Source: Actinomadura viridilutea
GTDB lineage: Bacteria; Actinomycetota; Actinomycetes; Streptosporangiales; Streptosporangiaceae
DNA length: 64,000 nt
Assembly: GCA_003001795.1 (NCBI GenBank)
Contig: PVNI01000001.1
Location: 558,001 to 622,000, forward strand
Direction of reading: 5' to 3'
Within the stretch, counting starts at the first letter, position 1; each line of letters opens with the position of its first letter. Below, in pieces: positions 35,891 to 44,689 of this stretch. A program made the position numbers and the translations under genes. Below the pieces are notes generated by a model, which made no database searches, was not told the DNA's origin, and saw only the letters and a list, made by a program, of their open reading frames with translations.

Positions 35891-36367
35891 TTGCGTCTTG
35901 ACGAGATCGACCGTCGAATCGTTGCAGAGCTGCTGGAGAACGGCCGCGCCTCGTACGCGCAGATCGGCGACGCGGTGGGGCTGTCGGCCCCGGCGGTGAA
36001 ACGGCGGGTCGACCGGCTGCGCGCGGAGCGCGTGATCACCGGGTTCTCCGCGGTGGTGGACCCGGCCGCGCTGGGCTGGACCACCGAGGCGTTCATCGAG
36101 ATCTTCTGCACCGGGGCGACGTCCCCGGAGGAGATCTACGCCAGCATCCGCAAGCATCCGGAGGTGGTCGCGGCCTACACCGTCAGCGGCGACGCCAGCG
36201 CGCTGGTGCACGTGCGCGCGCGCGACATCCAGCACCTCGAGCAGGCCCTGGAGCGGCTGCGCCGCGAGGACAACATCACCGCCACCAAGACCGCCATCGT
36301 GCTGTCGCGGCTGATCGGCCGTCCCACCGACTCCCCCGAGCGGCCCGCCGAAGTTACCGAGCGGTAA
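35891..36367 (+). CDS. Lrp/AsnC-family regulator, probable regulator of rocD
   Basis: The 158-residue protein has an N-terminal helix-turn-helix (SYAQIGDAVGLSAPAVKRRV, ~20-39) and a C-terminal RAM ligand domain (YTVSGDASALVHVRARDIQ). The TTG at 35891 was chosen because GAGGGAG lies eight bases upstream and the product then has the normal Lrp length; longer frames cross low-complexity sequence. Its stop codon overlaps the probable -10 box of the next gene. Confidence 0.87.
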   Translation: MRLDEIDRRIVAELLENGRASYAQIGDAVGLSAPAVKRRVDRLRAERVITGFSAVVDPAALGWTTEAFIEIFCTGATSPEEIYASIRKHPEVVAAYTVSGDASALVHVRARDIQHLEQALERLRREDNITATKTAIVLSRLIGRPTDSPERPAEVTER

Positions 36368-36370
36368 GCT
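36365..36370 (+). promoter_or_regulatory. -10 box (TAAGCT) of the RraA-like gene, overlapping the Lrp stop
   Basis: TAAGCT begins with the TAA stop of the Lrp gene and ends six bases before ATG 36377, leaving no room for a ribosome site. A leaderless transcript is likely. Confidence 0.5.
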
Positions 36371-36376
36371 CCACGC

Positions 36377-36859
36377 ATGGAGTTCGCCACCGCCGATCTG
36401 ATCGACGAGTTCGGGGACGAGCTGCGCAGCTGCGAGACGCAGTTCCGCCAGTACGGGGGCCGTACGACGTTCGCCGGCCCGGTCGCCACGGTGCGCTGCC
36501 GGCACGACAACGGCCTGGTCAAACGGCTGCTGAACGGCCCGGGCGACGGGCGCGTGCTCGTCGTCGACGGCGGCGGCTCGCTGAAGACGGCGCTCATGGG
36601 CGACCTGATCGCGGGGGCCGCCGTCCGCAACGGCTGGGCCGGCGTCGTGATCAACGGCGCGGTCCGCGACGTCGCCGCGCTGCGCACGCTGGACCTGGGC
36701 GTCAAGGCGCTCGGCTCCAACCCGCGCAAGAGCGCCAAGGACGCCGCCGGGGAGGTGGACGTCCCGGTGGCCTTCGGCGGCGTCGAGTTCCGGCCGGGCG
36801 ACTGGCTCTACAGCGACGAGGACGGCATCGTCCTCGCCGAACGCGACCTGCTGAGCTGA
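36377..36859 (+). CDS. rraA: RraA family protein (HMG/CHA-aldolase type or RNase E regulator)
   Basis: The 160-residue protein matches RraA/MenG-like proteins: [10 protein letters not shown] at the start, [32 protein letters not shown] (Arg for oxoacid binding) and [20 protein letters not shown]. Members either inhibit RNase E or cleave 4-hydroxy-4-methyl-2-oxoglutarate. The conserved Arg-Asp in GAVRDV is present in both groups, so the activity cannot be chosen from sequence. No SD sequence precedes the ATG. Confidence 0.85.
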   Translation: MEFATADLIDEFGDELRSCETQFRQYGGRTTFAGPVATVRCRHDNGLVKRLLNGPGDGRVLVVDGGGSLKTALMGDLIAGAAVRNGWAGVVINGAVRDVAALRTLDLGVKALGSNPRKSAKDAAGEVDVPVAFGGVEFRPGDWLYSDEDGIVLAERDLLS

Positions 36860-36918
36860 GCCCGCCGCGCGGCGAAGAGCCGCGGAACGGGGCGCGCCGC
36901 TCCCCGGTCTGACCGGGC

Positions 36919-37503
36919 ATGACAGTGATCAAGGACGTGCGCGCCGAACGCGGCGGACGCGTGGTGCTCTCGTTCGGACCCGACGGCTTCGCGGCCGACG
37001 GCGAGACCTGGAACGACGCGCTGGACCGCTGGGCCCGGCGGCTGTTCGGCACCAAGAAGCTGCTCATCGCGCTGGGTCTGGCGATCCTGCTGTCCTTCCC
37101 CGCCATGGGCGTCGTCAAGGCACTGGGCGAGTCCGACGCCGTCGTCATGGCGGTCGGCGCACCGCCCCTGCTGCTGTTGCTGTACTTCCTGGTCGGGGTC
37201 CTGCTGCACGCCGCCGGCGAGGCGCTCGCCTGGGCGGTGGCGATCGTGTCGCTGCCCCTCCTGCTGATCCCGGCGTACCGCCGGTGGCTGTTCGGCTCGC
37301 GGCCGCCCCTGCGGGAGCGGCCCGGGTTCGTCCACGCCGGGTGGGTCGCGCAGGCGCAGGTCACCGCCGACGGCGCCGATGTCGCGGTGACGCTGCACTT
37401 CACCAACGGGGCCCGGGCGCGGTACACGGCGCGCGGCGCCGCGGGACGGGACCTGGCGGCCCGATTCCGGCGCCTCCTCGGCGACCGCCTTGTGCCCCGC
37501 TGA
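36919..37503 (+). CDS. Membrane protein of unknown function
   Basis: The 194-residue protein has a soluble N-terminus (~1-42), three hydrophobic segments (~47-65, ~75-92, ~95-125) and a soluble C-terminus rich in beta strands (VTLHFTNGARARYTARG). I do not recognise the family. It stands alone between rraA and the M6 protease with no sign of an operon. Confidence 0.65.
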   Translation: MTVIKDVRAERGGRVVLSFGPDGFAADGETWNDALDRWARRLFGTKKLLIALGLAILLSFPAMGVVKALGESDAVVMAVGAPPLLLLLYFLVGVLLHAAGEALAWAVAIVSLPLLLIPAYRRWLFGSRPPLRERPGFVHAGWVAQAQVTADGADVAVTLHFTNGARARYTARGAAGRDLAARFRRLLGDRLVPR

Positions 37504-37640
37504 ACCGCCGTCCGCCCAGCTCGCCCGCGCCTCCTGTCGGGAGCTGCCAGGGGCGGCACGACAAGATCGTTGAAGTCGGCTATTGCCCCGCAAACCGGGC
37601 GTTTTTACCGTCTCACCGACCTTTGAGAGGCAGGGGAGAC

Positions 37641-39695
37641 ATGCTCGCCCGAAACAGACTGGCGGCGTCCGCCGCCGCGGGGCTGGCGCTGGCGACCGTG
37701 CTGGCGGCGCCCGCCGCGGCGCAACCGCGACCGAAGATTCCCGAGCCGACCCCCAACCCCTGGCAGATGCGCCACTGGCCGAAGACCCAGCCGTGGCAGG
37801 AGAGCCAGCGGACGCGCACCTTCGCGGCCGGGCGTCCGCGCCCCATCGACCCGCAGGACTACGAGCTGCCCGACACGATGACGTGGGACGACTACAAGCC
37901 CGTCCCAGGCACGAACTGGGCCGACCCCTCGCGCAAGGGCTCGGTGCGGAACTTCAAGGGCGCCGTGGTGCTGGTCGACTACCCCAACCAGCCGTTCGTG
38001 GTGACCCAGCCGAAGAACTCCACCATCTTCGGCAACCCCTCGCTCGTCGGGAACATCCCGCGCGAGCAGGTCCCGCAGTTCTACCAGGACTTCCTCAACA
38101 AGCCGCAGCCCCTCAACCACGGGCACACGCTGCACGAGTACTGGATGGAGGACTCCGGCGGACGCTACGGCGTGGAGCTGACCGCGTTCGGCGTGTACCG
38201 CATGCCCGCCAAGGACCACGAGTACGGCGTCGACTCCATGCAGGGCGGCACCGGCTGCCCGACCGGCGACACCTGCCGCCGCGACCTGCGCCGCGACGCC
38301 CGCGCCGCCTGGATCGCCGACGTGGGCGAGGAGAAGGCCGCCGAGTTCGACTTCGTCTTCTACCTGTCGGCCGGGCAGGACGAGTCGTCCACCTGGGAGG
38401 AGTTCGGGCGGATGAAGTTCGCCTCCAAGGAGGACGTCCCGCCCGAGTGGGGGCCGCAGGACCCGAACCTGCCCAACTGGGTGAAGACCCGCTACGTCGA
38501 CTGGACGTCCTGGGCCGCCGGCTCCACCATCTGGCCGAACGCGGTGACCGGCAGCTCCACGCAGGCCGAAAGCTCCGGCATGGGCGTGTTCGCCCACGAG
38601 TTCAGCCACATCCTCGGCATCGGCGACAACTACAACAACCCGTACGGCGAGCCGCCCCGCCGCTCGTACTCGGGCCCGTGGGAGATGCTCAGCCGCGGCT
38701 CGTTCAACGGCCCCGGCGGCCCGCACAGCCGGTGGACGATCCCCGCCACCGGCGGCGGCTCCATGGGCGCCCAGCACATGCTGCGCAACAAGCTCAAGCT
38801 CGGCATCGTCGACGAGTCCAAGGTCCTGCAGATCAGCCGGGACGCCCTCGCCGCGTCCGGTGTCGTGGTCGCCAAGGTGACGGCCCGCGCCGTCCAGCCC
38901 GGCAAGGGCGAGCTGGCGGGCATCAACCTCAAGCTCGGCGAGGGCGGCGACAAGAGCCCCGCCTGCGACCCCGCCGCCGACCCGCTGTGCGACGGCGGCG
39001 GCTACGACAACTACACCGTCGAGGTCGTCGACCGGATGGGCTTCGACTCGTTCACGCCCGACTCCGGCGTGCTGATCGCCAAGACCAAGGACCGCGACAA
39101 CGCCCCGTTCATCTGGGTGAAGGACGCCAACCCGCAGGACATCGACAAGGTCGACTACGTCCTGCCGGACGGCCGGCCGCAGAAGCTGACGATCGGCGAC
39201 TACCGGCAGCTGTCGGACGCGCTGTTCCACGCGGGCACCGACTCCGGCAGCGAGTTCGAGTACGTCGACGAGGCCAACCGCCTGCACTTCTACGTGATCG
39301 ACCTGAAGCGCGACAAGCGCGGTGTCCTCTCGTACACCGTCGCCGTCCGCTCCCTGGACGGCGCCGGCCCCGCCCGCCGCGGCGTCCGCGTCGGCTCCGC
39401 CACGGTCCGGTCCGCCCGCTCCGGCTGGGTCAAGTGCACCCTCCCGCTGCGCAACACCGGCAAGGGCGGCACGGGCTACAGCGCCGCCGACGTCTTCCGC
39501 CTGAAGGCGAGCTCCGCGAAGTGGGAGACGTGGCTGCCCAACGCCCTGGCCACCGCGAAGGCCGGAGCCTCCACCACCGTCGAGGTCTGGGCCAAGCCGT
39601 CCCCCGGCGCGTCCCGCAAGGCCGACGTGAAACTGACCGCCACGTCCGAAAGCGACCCCACCAAGACCTCGACCGGCACCTGCCGAATCCGCTGA
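37641..39695 (+). CDS. Secreted M6-family metalloprotease (immune-inhibitor-A-like)
   Basis: The 684-residue protein has a cleavable signal peptide (residues 1-27, ending APAAAQ). The zinc motif HEFSHILGIGD is at ~318-328, the HExxH of M6 peptidases. The region after the catalytic domain is beta-rich and includes a Cys pair (ACDPAADPLC). The C-terminal ~100 residues look like an Ig-like or P-domain-type module. ATG 37641 was chosen for the signal peptide and GGGGAG seven bases upstream. The protein should degrade extracellular proteins; it has no adjacent inhibitor gene. Confidence 0.9.
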   Translation: MLARNRLAASAAAGLALATVLAAPAAAQPRPKIPEPTPNPWQMRHWPKTQPWQESQRTRTFAAGRPRPIDPQDYELPDTMTWDDYKPVPGTNWADPSRKGSVRNFKGAVVLVDYPNQPFVVTQPKNSTIFGNPSLVGNIPREQVPQFYQDFLNKPQPLNHGHTLHEYWMEDSGGRYGVELTAFGVYRMPAKDHEYGVDSMQGGTGCPTGDTCRRDLRRDARAAWIADVGEEKAAEFDFVFYLSAGQDESSTWEEFGRMKFASKEDVPPEWGPQDPNLPNWVKTRYVDWTSWAAGSTIWPNAVTGSSTQAESSGMGVFAHEFSHILGIGDNYNNPYGEPPRRSYSGPWEMLSRGSFNGPGGPHSRWTIPATGGGSMGAQHMLRNKLKLGIVDESKVLQISRDALAASGVVVAKVTARAVQPGKGELAGINLKLGEGGDKSPACDPAADPLCDGGGYDNYTVEVVDRMGFDSFTPDSGVLIAKTKDRDNAPFIWVKDANPQDIDKVDYVLPDGRPQKLTIGDYRQLSDALFHAGTDSGSEFEYVDEANRLHFYVIDLKRDKRGVLSYTVAVRSLDGAGPARRGVRVGSATVRSARSGWVKCTLPLRNTGKGGTGYSAADVFRLKASSAKWETWLPNALATAKAGASTTVEVWAKPSPGASRKADVKLTATSESDPTKTSTGTCRIR

Positions 39696-39751
39696 CGAAG
39701 AGGCCGTCCGGGCGGCCGAGCGCCGCCCGGACACCTCCCTACACTCGAACG

Positions 39752-40372
39752 GTGACGTCTCGCGGACTTCCCTCCACGCGCATTCCGTCGGACGAACAGA
39801 TCCGTGCCCTGCACGAGAAGTACGCGCCGACCCAGGAAGCGTTCGAGTTGGTCTACACGCATTGCCGGATCGTCTGCGAGGTGGCGGAGCAGCTCATGGC
39901 GCGTCAGCGCCTGGACGTTGACGCCGACCTCGTGCGCGCCGGCTGCCTCCTGCACGACATCGGCGTCTACCAGCTGTACACGCCGTCCGGCGAACTGGAC
40001 CACGCGACCTACGTCCGCCACGGCGTCCTCGGCCACGAGCTGCTGCGAGAGCTGGGATACCCCGACGTGCTGTGCCGCTTCTGCTCCTGCCACACCGGCG
40101 TCGGGATCACCCGCGACGACATCGTCGCCCAGTGCCTGCCCATCCCGCCGGGCGACTACGTCGCCGAGACCGCCGAAGAGGAACTCGTCATGTACGCCGA
40201 CAAGTTCCACAGCAAGACGACGCCGCCCGTGTTCGTCACCGCCGCCGCCTTCACCGAGAAGATCAGCCGCTTCGGCGAGGCCAAAGCCCGGGAGTTCGCC
40301 CGCATGCGCTCCCGCTACGGCGACCCCGACCTCACCCCCTTGGCCGCCGCCTACGGCCACTCCGTCCGCTGA
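39752..40372 (+). CDS. HD-domain phosphohydrolase
   Basis: The 206-residue protein has the HD metal-binding pattern: H in THCRIV, HD in CLLHDIGVYQ, H in RHGVLGHELL and D in MYADKFHSK. A Cys-rich CRFCSCHTGVGI segment lies in the middle. Family members hydrolyse phosphate esters of nucleotides. The GTG at 39752 follows a TACACT box (39740-39745) by six bases, so the mRNA is probably leaderless. The upstream M6 protease gene ends 56 bases earlier and may be separate. Confidence 0.83.
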   Translation: MTSRGLPSTRIPSDEQIRALHEKYAPTQEAFELVYTHCRIVCEVAEQLMARQRLDVDADLVRAGCLLHDIGVYQLYTPSGELDHATYVRHGVLGHELLRELGYPDVLCRFCSCHTGVGITRDDIVAQCLPIPPGDYVAETAEEELVMYADKFHSKTTPPVFVTAAAFTEKISRFGEAKAREFARMRSRYGDPDLTPLAAAYGHSVR

Positions 40373-40510
40373 CCGGGCTCCCTGCCTGCTCCGCAGGGCA
40401 CACCTGCGGTCTGAAGACGGAGCGCTGCGGACGAATCCAGTGGCGGGTGCCACGCAACTGCATGAGCGGTCCGAGCATGTGCGCTGTTCAGTGCGCACCC
40501 GGGGCGGGGG

Positions 40511-41269
40511 CTAGTCGCGGGTGTTGGTTTGGATCTCGCTGACGATGAGGGGGGACGTGGAGGTCGAGGACATGTCGTCCAGGGTTCCTCCGGCCTGGTC
40601 GCAGGCGCCGGTGCAGGTCCAGTTGACCCGCCAGGTGATGGTGGCGCTGATCGTGTACGCGCCGCCGGGGCGGCCCGCCGAGGAGCGGTTGTAGGTGTAG
40701 CCGCAGTCGGTGCCCTTCGGCGAGCCCGCGGTGGTGCAGGTGACCGTGTTCTCTCCCATGTTCCAGACGACCGACTGCGGTTCCGCCGTGGCGGTGACGG
40801 TCTGGCCGCCCGCCGAGGCCCGTGCCACCCGTGGAGCGAAGTCCTGGCGGTCGATCCAGAGGGAGGTGCGCACCTTCACGTAGGTGCGCGGGCTCGGGGC
40901 GGTGTGGATGGTCGGCGTCGGGATCGTGAGCTGGTCGCGCGCCATCTCGGCGACGGCTGCGGTGGGCACGACCTCGGCGGGCTCCGGGGTGTCGTCGACG
41001 AGGTTGCAGGCGAAGGCGCCCTCTTCCTCCGGGCAGCCGAGGTCCTCGTCCACGGGGACGGCGCCGCCGCCGGTGGGGGCGCCGCCACCGCCTCCGCCGC
41101 CGGAACCCGGGCGGACCGAGCCGCCGCCGGCGCAGACGCGGACCGTCCGCCCGCCCTGGTCGACGCAGGGGGCGGCCGAGGCGGTCCGCGGGAGGAGGAG
41201 CAGCGCACCCGCGGGCAGCAGGCTCAGGGCGAGGGCGGCGGCGGTCGGCCGCGTCGGAGTGGTCAGCAT
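40511..41269 (-). CDS. Secreted protein of unknown function
   Basis: The 252-residue protein has a signal peptide (residues 1-32, ending TASAA). A Gly-rich spacer follows (~50-70), then a Cys-containing acidic part and a C-terminal beta-rich domain (~130-250) with two disulfide-like Cys pairs (TCTTAGSPKGTDC and CTGACDQ). The start overlaps the end of the upstream lipoprotein gene by seven bases, so the two are translated together. They probably form an exported pair; function unknown. Confidence 0.75.
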   Translation of the reverse strand: MLTTPTRPTAAALALSLLPAGALLLLPRTASAAPCVDQGGRTVRVCAGGGSVRPGSGGGGGGGAPTGGGAVPVDEDLGCPEEEGAFACNLVDDTPEPAEVVPTAAVAEMARDQLTIPTPTIHTAPSPRTYVKVRTSLWIDRQDFAPRVARASAGGQTVTATAEPQSVVWNMGENTVTCTTAGSPKGTDCGYTYNRSSAGRPGGAYTISATITWRVNWTCTGACDQAGGTLDDMSSTSTSPLIVSEIQTNTRD

Positions 41270-41859
41270 TTCTTCCCCAGCGTGGCTTTGAAGGCTTTCC
41301 AGGTGCCCGCCTCGTACTTCATGAACACCTGGTAGAGCGCCGTACCGCCGGGCAGGCTGCCGAGCCGTTCGCCGGTCTTGGCGGAGTAGCGGTAGGCGCC
41401 GAGGGTCCGGACGCAGTCAAGAACGATCACCTGCGTCCCGTCGGTGCTGCGGCCCTGGATCTTCGGATTGAGGACGTTGGTGAAGCGCCAGAATTCGCCT
41501 TTGGCCTTGGTCCGCTCCACGTCCTCGGTGACGGTGGACAGGAGCGGGTCGGCGGCGACGTCCGCGAGCGGGGCGGGGTCGTTGGTCTCGTACACCTGCT
41601 TGTAGACGCGCTGGTATTCGCGGTAGCGCTGCAGGACGACCCGGTCGACCTGGGCGGTCGGAAGGGCCGACGGCGGGGCGGCGGTCGCGGCGGGCGGGGC
41701 GGAGGCGCCGCCGAAGGTGCCGCTCGGCCGGAAGGCGCCGTCGGACGACGATGACCGCCCGCAGGCGGCCGTCGCGACGGTCAGGACGAGGGCGAGGCAT
41801 GCGCAGCGGGCGGGCCCGGAGTCGCGGAACAGGCCAATCAACCGGGCGCGCATCGCCAT
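41263..41859 (-). CDS. Lipoprotein of unknown function
   Basis: The 198-residue protein has a lipobox in its leader (LTVATAACG, Cys at ~33), so it should be lipid-anchored outside the membrane. A Ser/Ala/Pro-rich spacer follows. The soluble domain (~70-198) has the look of NTF2-like or DUF-type lipoproteins (VVLQRYREYQRVYKQVYE at its start). ATG 41859 was chosen for the basic n-region. It overlaps the secreted-protein gene downstream. Confidence 0.78.
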   Translation of the reverse strand: MAMRARLIGLFRDSGPARCACLALVLTVATAACGRSSSSDGAFRPSGTFGGASAPPAATAAPPSALPTAQVDRVVLQRYREYQRVYKQVYETNDPAPLADVAADPLLSTVTEDVERTKAKGEFWRFTNVLNPKIQGRSTDGTQVIVLDCVRTLGAYRYSAKTGERLGSLPGGTALYQVFMKYEAGTWKAFKATLGKKC

Positions 41860-42005
41860 CCCTGATCACGCAGCCGACAACGGGGCGGAGTACGGCCGCA
41901 AGCTTACAGAGGGGCTGGAGAGCGGAAAAGAGCTTCGTTGGCATGCCCCGTCATGGACGCGAAAAGGTAAAGCGACGGTGTTGTCCGAACTGGCACGATG
42001 TGTCC

Positions 42006-42893
42006 GTGATTGAAGTGCAGGAACTGACGAAACGGTTCGGGACGGTCCGGGCCGTGGACGGTGTGAGCTTCACGGCCCGGCCGGGGGAGGTGACCGGGTT
42101 CCTCGGGCCGAACGGGGCGGGCAAGACGACGACCCTCAGGATGCTGCTCGGGCTGGTGACGCCCACGTCCGGGCGGGCCCTGATCAACGGGCGCCGGTAC
42201 GCCGAGCTGGAACGGCCCGTGATGGAGGTGGGGGCCGCGCTGGAGGCGACCGGGTTCAACCCAGGGCGCACCGCGCGCGACCACCTGAAGGTCGCGTGCA
42301 TGGCGGCGGGGCTGCCGTTGCGGCGCGCGGACGAGGCGCTGGAGGCGACCGGGCTCGCGGAGGCGGCCGACCGGAGGGTGATCGGGTTCTCGCTGGGCAT
42401 GCGGCAGCGGCTGGCGCTGGCGGAGGCGACCCTCGGCGAGCCCCGCGTGCTGATCCTGGACGAGCCGGCCAACGGCCTGGACCCGGCGGGGATCCACTGG
42501 CTGCGGGAGTTCCTGCGGCATCTGGCGGGCCAGGGCTGCACGGTGCTGGTGTCGAGCCACGTGCTGGCGGAGGTGGAGCAGGTCGCCGACCACGTGGTGA
42601 TCGTCGCGCGGGGGCGGGTGCTGCGGGACGCGCCGCTGGCCGAGCTGGTCCGGCGCGGTGAGCTCACGGTGCGGACGCGGCAGCCCGAGGAGCTGCGGCG
42701 GGCGCTGGAGGACGCGGGCGCCGCCGTGCGGGCCGAGGACGGCCTGCTGCGGGTGAGCGGCGTGGACGCCGAGCGGGTCGGGCGCGCCGCGCTGGAGGTC
42801 GGGGCGGTGCTGACGGAGCTGGTCGAGGAGCGGTCCGGGCTGGAGGACGTCTTCCTGGAGCTGACCCGGGCGGAGATGGGGGAGACGCAGTGA
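42006..42893 (+). CDS. ABC-2 type transporter ATPase
   Basis: The 295-residue ATPase has Walker A GPNGAGKTTT (~38-47), signature FSLGMRQRLALAEA and Walker B VLILDEPANGLDPAG, with the switch His in SSHVLAEVEQ. The C-terminal ~80 residues are the extra domain seen in drug/antibiotic-type ABC-2 ATPases. The GTG at 42006 gives the family start VIEVQELTKRFG. Its end overlaps the permease start by four bases (GTGA), so the subunits are made together. Confidence 0.92.
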   Translation: MIEVQELTKRFGTVRAVDGVSFTARPGEVTGFLGPNGAGKTTTLRMLLGLVTPTSGRALINGRRYAELERPVMEVGAALEATGFNPGRTARDHLKVACMAAGLPLRRADEALEATGLAEAADRRVIGFSLGMRQRLALAEATLGEPRVLILDEPANGLDPAGIHWLREFLRHLAGQGCTVLVSSHVLAEVEQVADHVVIVARGRVLRDAPLAELVRRGELTVRTRQPEELRRALEDAGAAVRAEDGLLRVSGVDAERVGRAALEVGAVLTELVEERSGLEDVFLELTRAEMGETQ

Positions 42894-43669
42894 TCCGGTT
42901 GATTCGGGCGGAGCTGCTGAAGATCCGGTCCACCCGGATGTGGCTCGGCATGCTGGGCCTCAGCGTGGGGTTCTCGCTGCTCGGGCTGGGGTTCTACCTC
43001 GCGCTCGCGGGCGTCGAGATGGAGGGCGGGCAGTCGCTGCCGCCGGTCACCGACCCGGACATGGTGCGCGCGATCTACGCCAGCGCCAGCAGCGGGGTGC
43101 TGTTCATGATGATCCTCGGGATCATCGGGATCAGCGGCGAGTACCGGCACGGGACGATCACGCAGGCGTTCCTGGTGACGCCGCGGCGGGGCCGGCTGCT
43201 GGCGGCCAAGCTGGTGTCGTACTTCGTGTTCGGGCTGGGGTTCGGCCTGGCGACGGTGCTGGCGACGGTGGCGGTGGCGGTGCCCGGGCTGGCGATCCGC
43301 GGCGGGTCGGCGTCGCTGCTCGACCACGACGTCCCGACGATCCTGGGCGGGACGGTGCTCGCGATGGGCCTGTACGCGCTGGTCGGTCTCGGGCTGGGCG
43401 CGCTGATCCGCAACCAGGTCGCGGCGATCCTGGTGGCGGTCGGCTGGGTGCAGATCGTCGAGGCGATCGTGACGGTGGCGGTGCCGCAGGTGGGGCAGTG
43501 GCTCCCGGGCGGAGCGGTGCGCGCGGTCACCAGGACGACCGGCGGGTTCGGCGGCCTGGACGAGCTGAACACCCTGCCCGTGTGGGGCGGTGTGCTGCTG
43601 CTTCTGGCCTACGGGCTGGTGTTCGCGGCGATCGCGGCGGTCACCACGGTCCGCCGCGACATCACCTGA
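42890..43669 (+). CDS. ABC-2 type transporter permease
   Basis: The 259-residue protein has six hydrophobic segments and the family opening LIRAELLKIRSTRMW. The EYRHGTITQAFLVTPRR block is the usual coupling segment of ABC-2 permeases. It forms an exporter with the preceding ATPase; substrate unknown. Confidence 0.88.
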   Translation: MIRLIRAELLKIRSTRMWLGMLGLSVGFSLLGLGFYLALAGVEMEGGQSLPPVTDPDMVRAIYASASSGVLFMMILGIIGISGEYRHGTITQAFLVTPRRGRLLAAKLVSYFVFGLGFGLATVLATVAVAVPGLAIRGGSASLLDHDVPTILGGTVLAMGLYALVGLGLGALIRNQVAAILVAVGWVQIVEAIVTVAVPQVGQWLPGGAVRAVTRTTGGFGGLDELNTLPVWGGVLLLLAYGLVFAAIAAVTTVRRDIT

Positions 43670-43744
43670 GGCCCCGCTTGACCTGAACCGCGCTTGAGGT
43701 TGCAGCCTCGTCGGGACGAGGTTCCCGAACGGGAGGGCTCAACC

Positions 43745-44689
43745 GTGCGAGCGGTGTGGTTGAAGGAGTTCGGCGGGCCCGAGGTGCTCGTCGCAGGTGA
43801 AGCCCCGGACCCCGCGGCGGGGCCGGGGCAGGCGGTCGTCGACGTGGCGTTCGCCAACATCACGTTCATAGAGACGCGGTTCCGCGCGACCGGCGACGGG
43901 CCGTTCAAGGCGCAGCCGCCGATGATCCTCGGCAACGGCGTCGGCGGTGTCGTGGCGGCGGTGGGCGACGGCGTTGACCCGGGGCTGGTGGGCAAGCGGG
44001 TGGTGACCGGCACCGGCGGTTCGGGCGGGTACGCCGAACGGGTCGCGGTGGACGCGGCGGGCTTGTACGTGGTGCCCGACGCGCTGGAGATGGACACCGC
44101 GGTCGCACTGCTGGCCGACGGGCGCACCGCCATGTTGCAGCTGCGGGCCGGCGCCCCGCGCGCGGGGGAGCGCGTGTTGGTGGAGGCGGCCGCGGGAGGC
44201 GTCGGGACGCTGCTGGTGCAGCTCGCCAAGGCGGCCGGGGCGACGGTCGTCGCGGCGGCGGGCGGTCCGCGCAAGCTGGAGGTGGCGCGGGAGCTCGGCG
44301 CCGACGAGACCGTCGACTACCTGAAGCCGGACTGGACCGAGCACCTCGACGGGGTGGACGTCGTCTTCGACGGCGTCGGCGGCGCCGTGGCGCGTGCCGC
44401 GTTCCGGCTTCTGCGCCCGGGGGGACGCATGGTCAGCTACGGCCTTGCCAGCGGCGAGTGGGCCGACGTGTCCGAGGAGGAGGCGGCCGAGCGCGGCGTG
44501 ACCCTGGTCAAGCCGCAGGTGACGCCCGAGCTGCTGCGCGAGAGCACCGAGAGCGCGCTCGCCGAGGCCGCCGCCGGACGGCTGCGTCCGCTGATCGGCC
44601 AGCGGTTCCCGCTGGAACGCGCCGCGGACGCGCACGCGGCCATCGAGGCGCGCGCGACCGTCGGCAAGACCCTGCTGGAGGTGCGGTGA
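43745..44689 (+). CDS. Zinc-independent MDR quinone oxidoreductase-like dehydrogenase
   Basis: The 314-residue protein is of the medium-chain dehydrogenase family, QOR branch: NADPH-binding AAAGGVGTLLVQLAKAAGA, no structural-zinc Cys cluster, and the GNGVGGVVAAVGDGV block. It should reduce quinones or enones with NADPH. GGGAGG eight bases before GTG 43745 supports the start. The stop and the next start share bases (TGATG at 44687-44691), so it is coupled to the LLM oxidoreductase. Confidence 0.88.
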   Translation: MRAVWLKEFGGPEVLVAGEAPDPAAGPGQAVVDVAFANITFIETRFRATGDGPFKAQPPMILGNGVGGVVAAVGDGVDPGLVGKRVVTGTGGSGGYAERVAVDAAGLYVVPDALEMDTAVALLADGRTAMLQLRAGAPRAGERVLVEAAAGGVGTLLVQLAKAAGATVVAAAGGPRKLEVARELGADETVDYLKPDWTEHLDGVDVVFDGVGGAVARAAFRLLRPGGRMVSYGLASGEWADVSEEEAAERGVTLVKPQVTPELLRESTESALAEAAAGRLRPLIGQRFPLERAADAHAAIEARATVGKTLLEVR

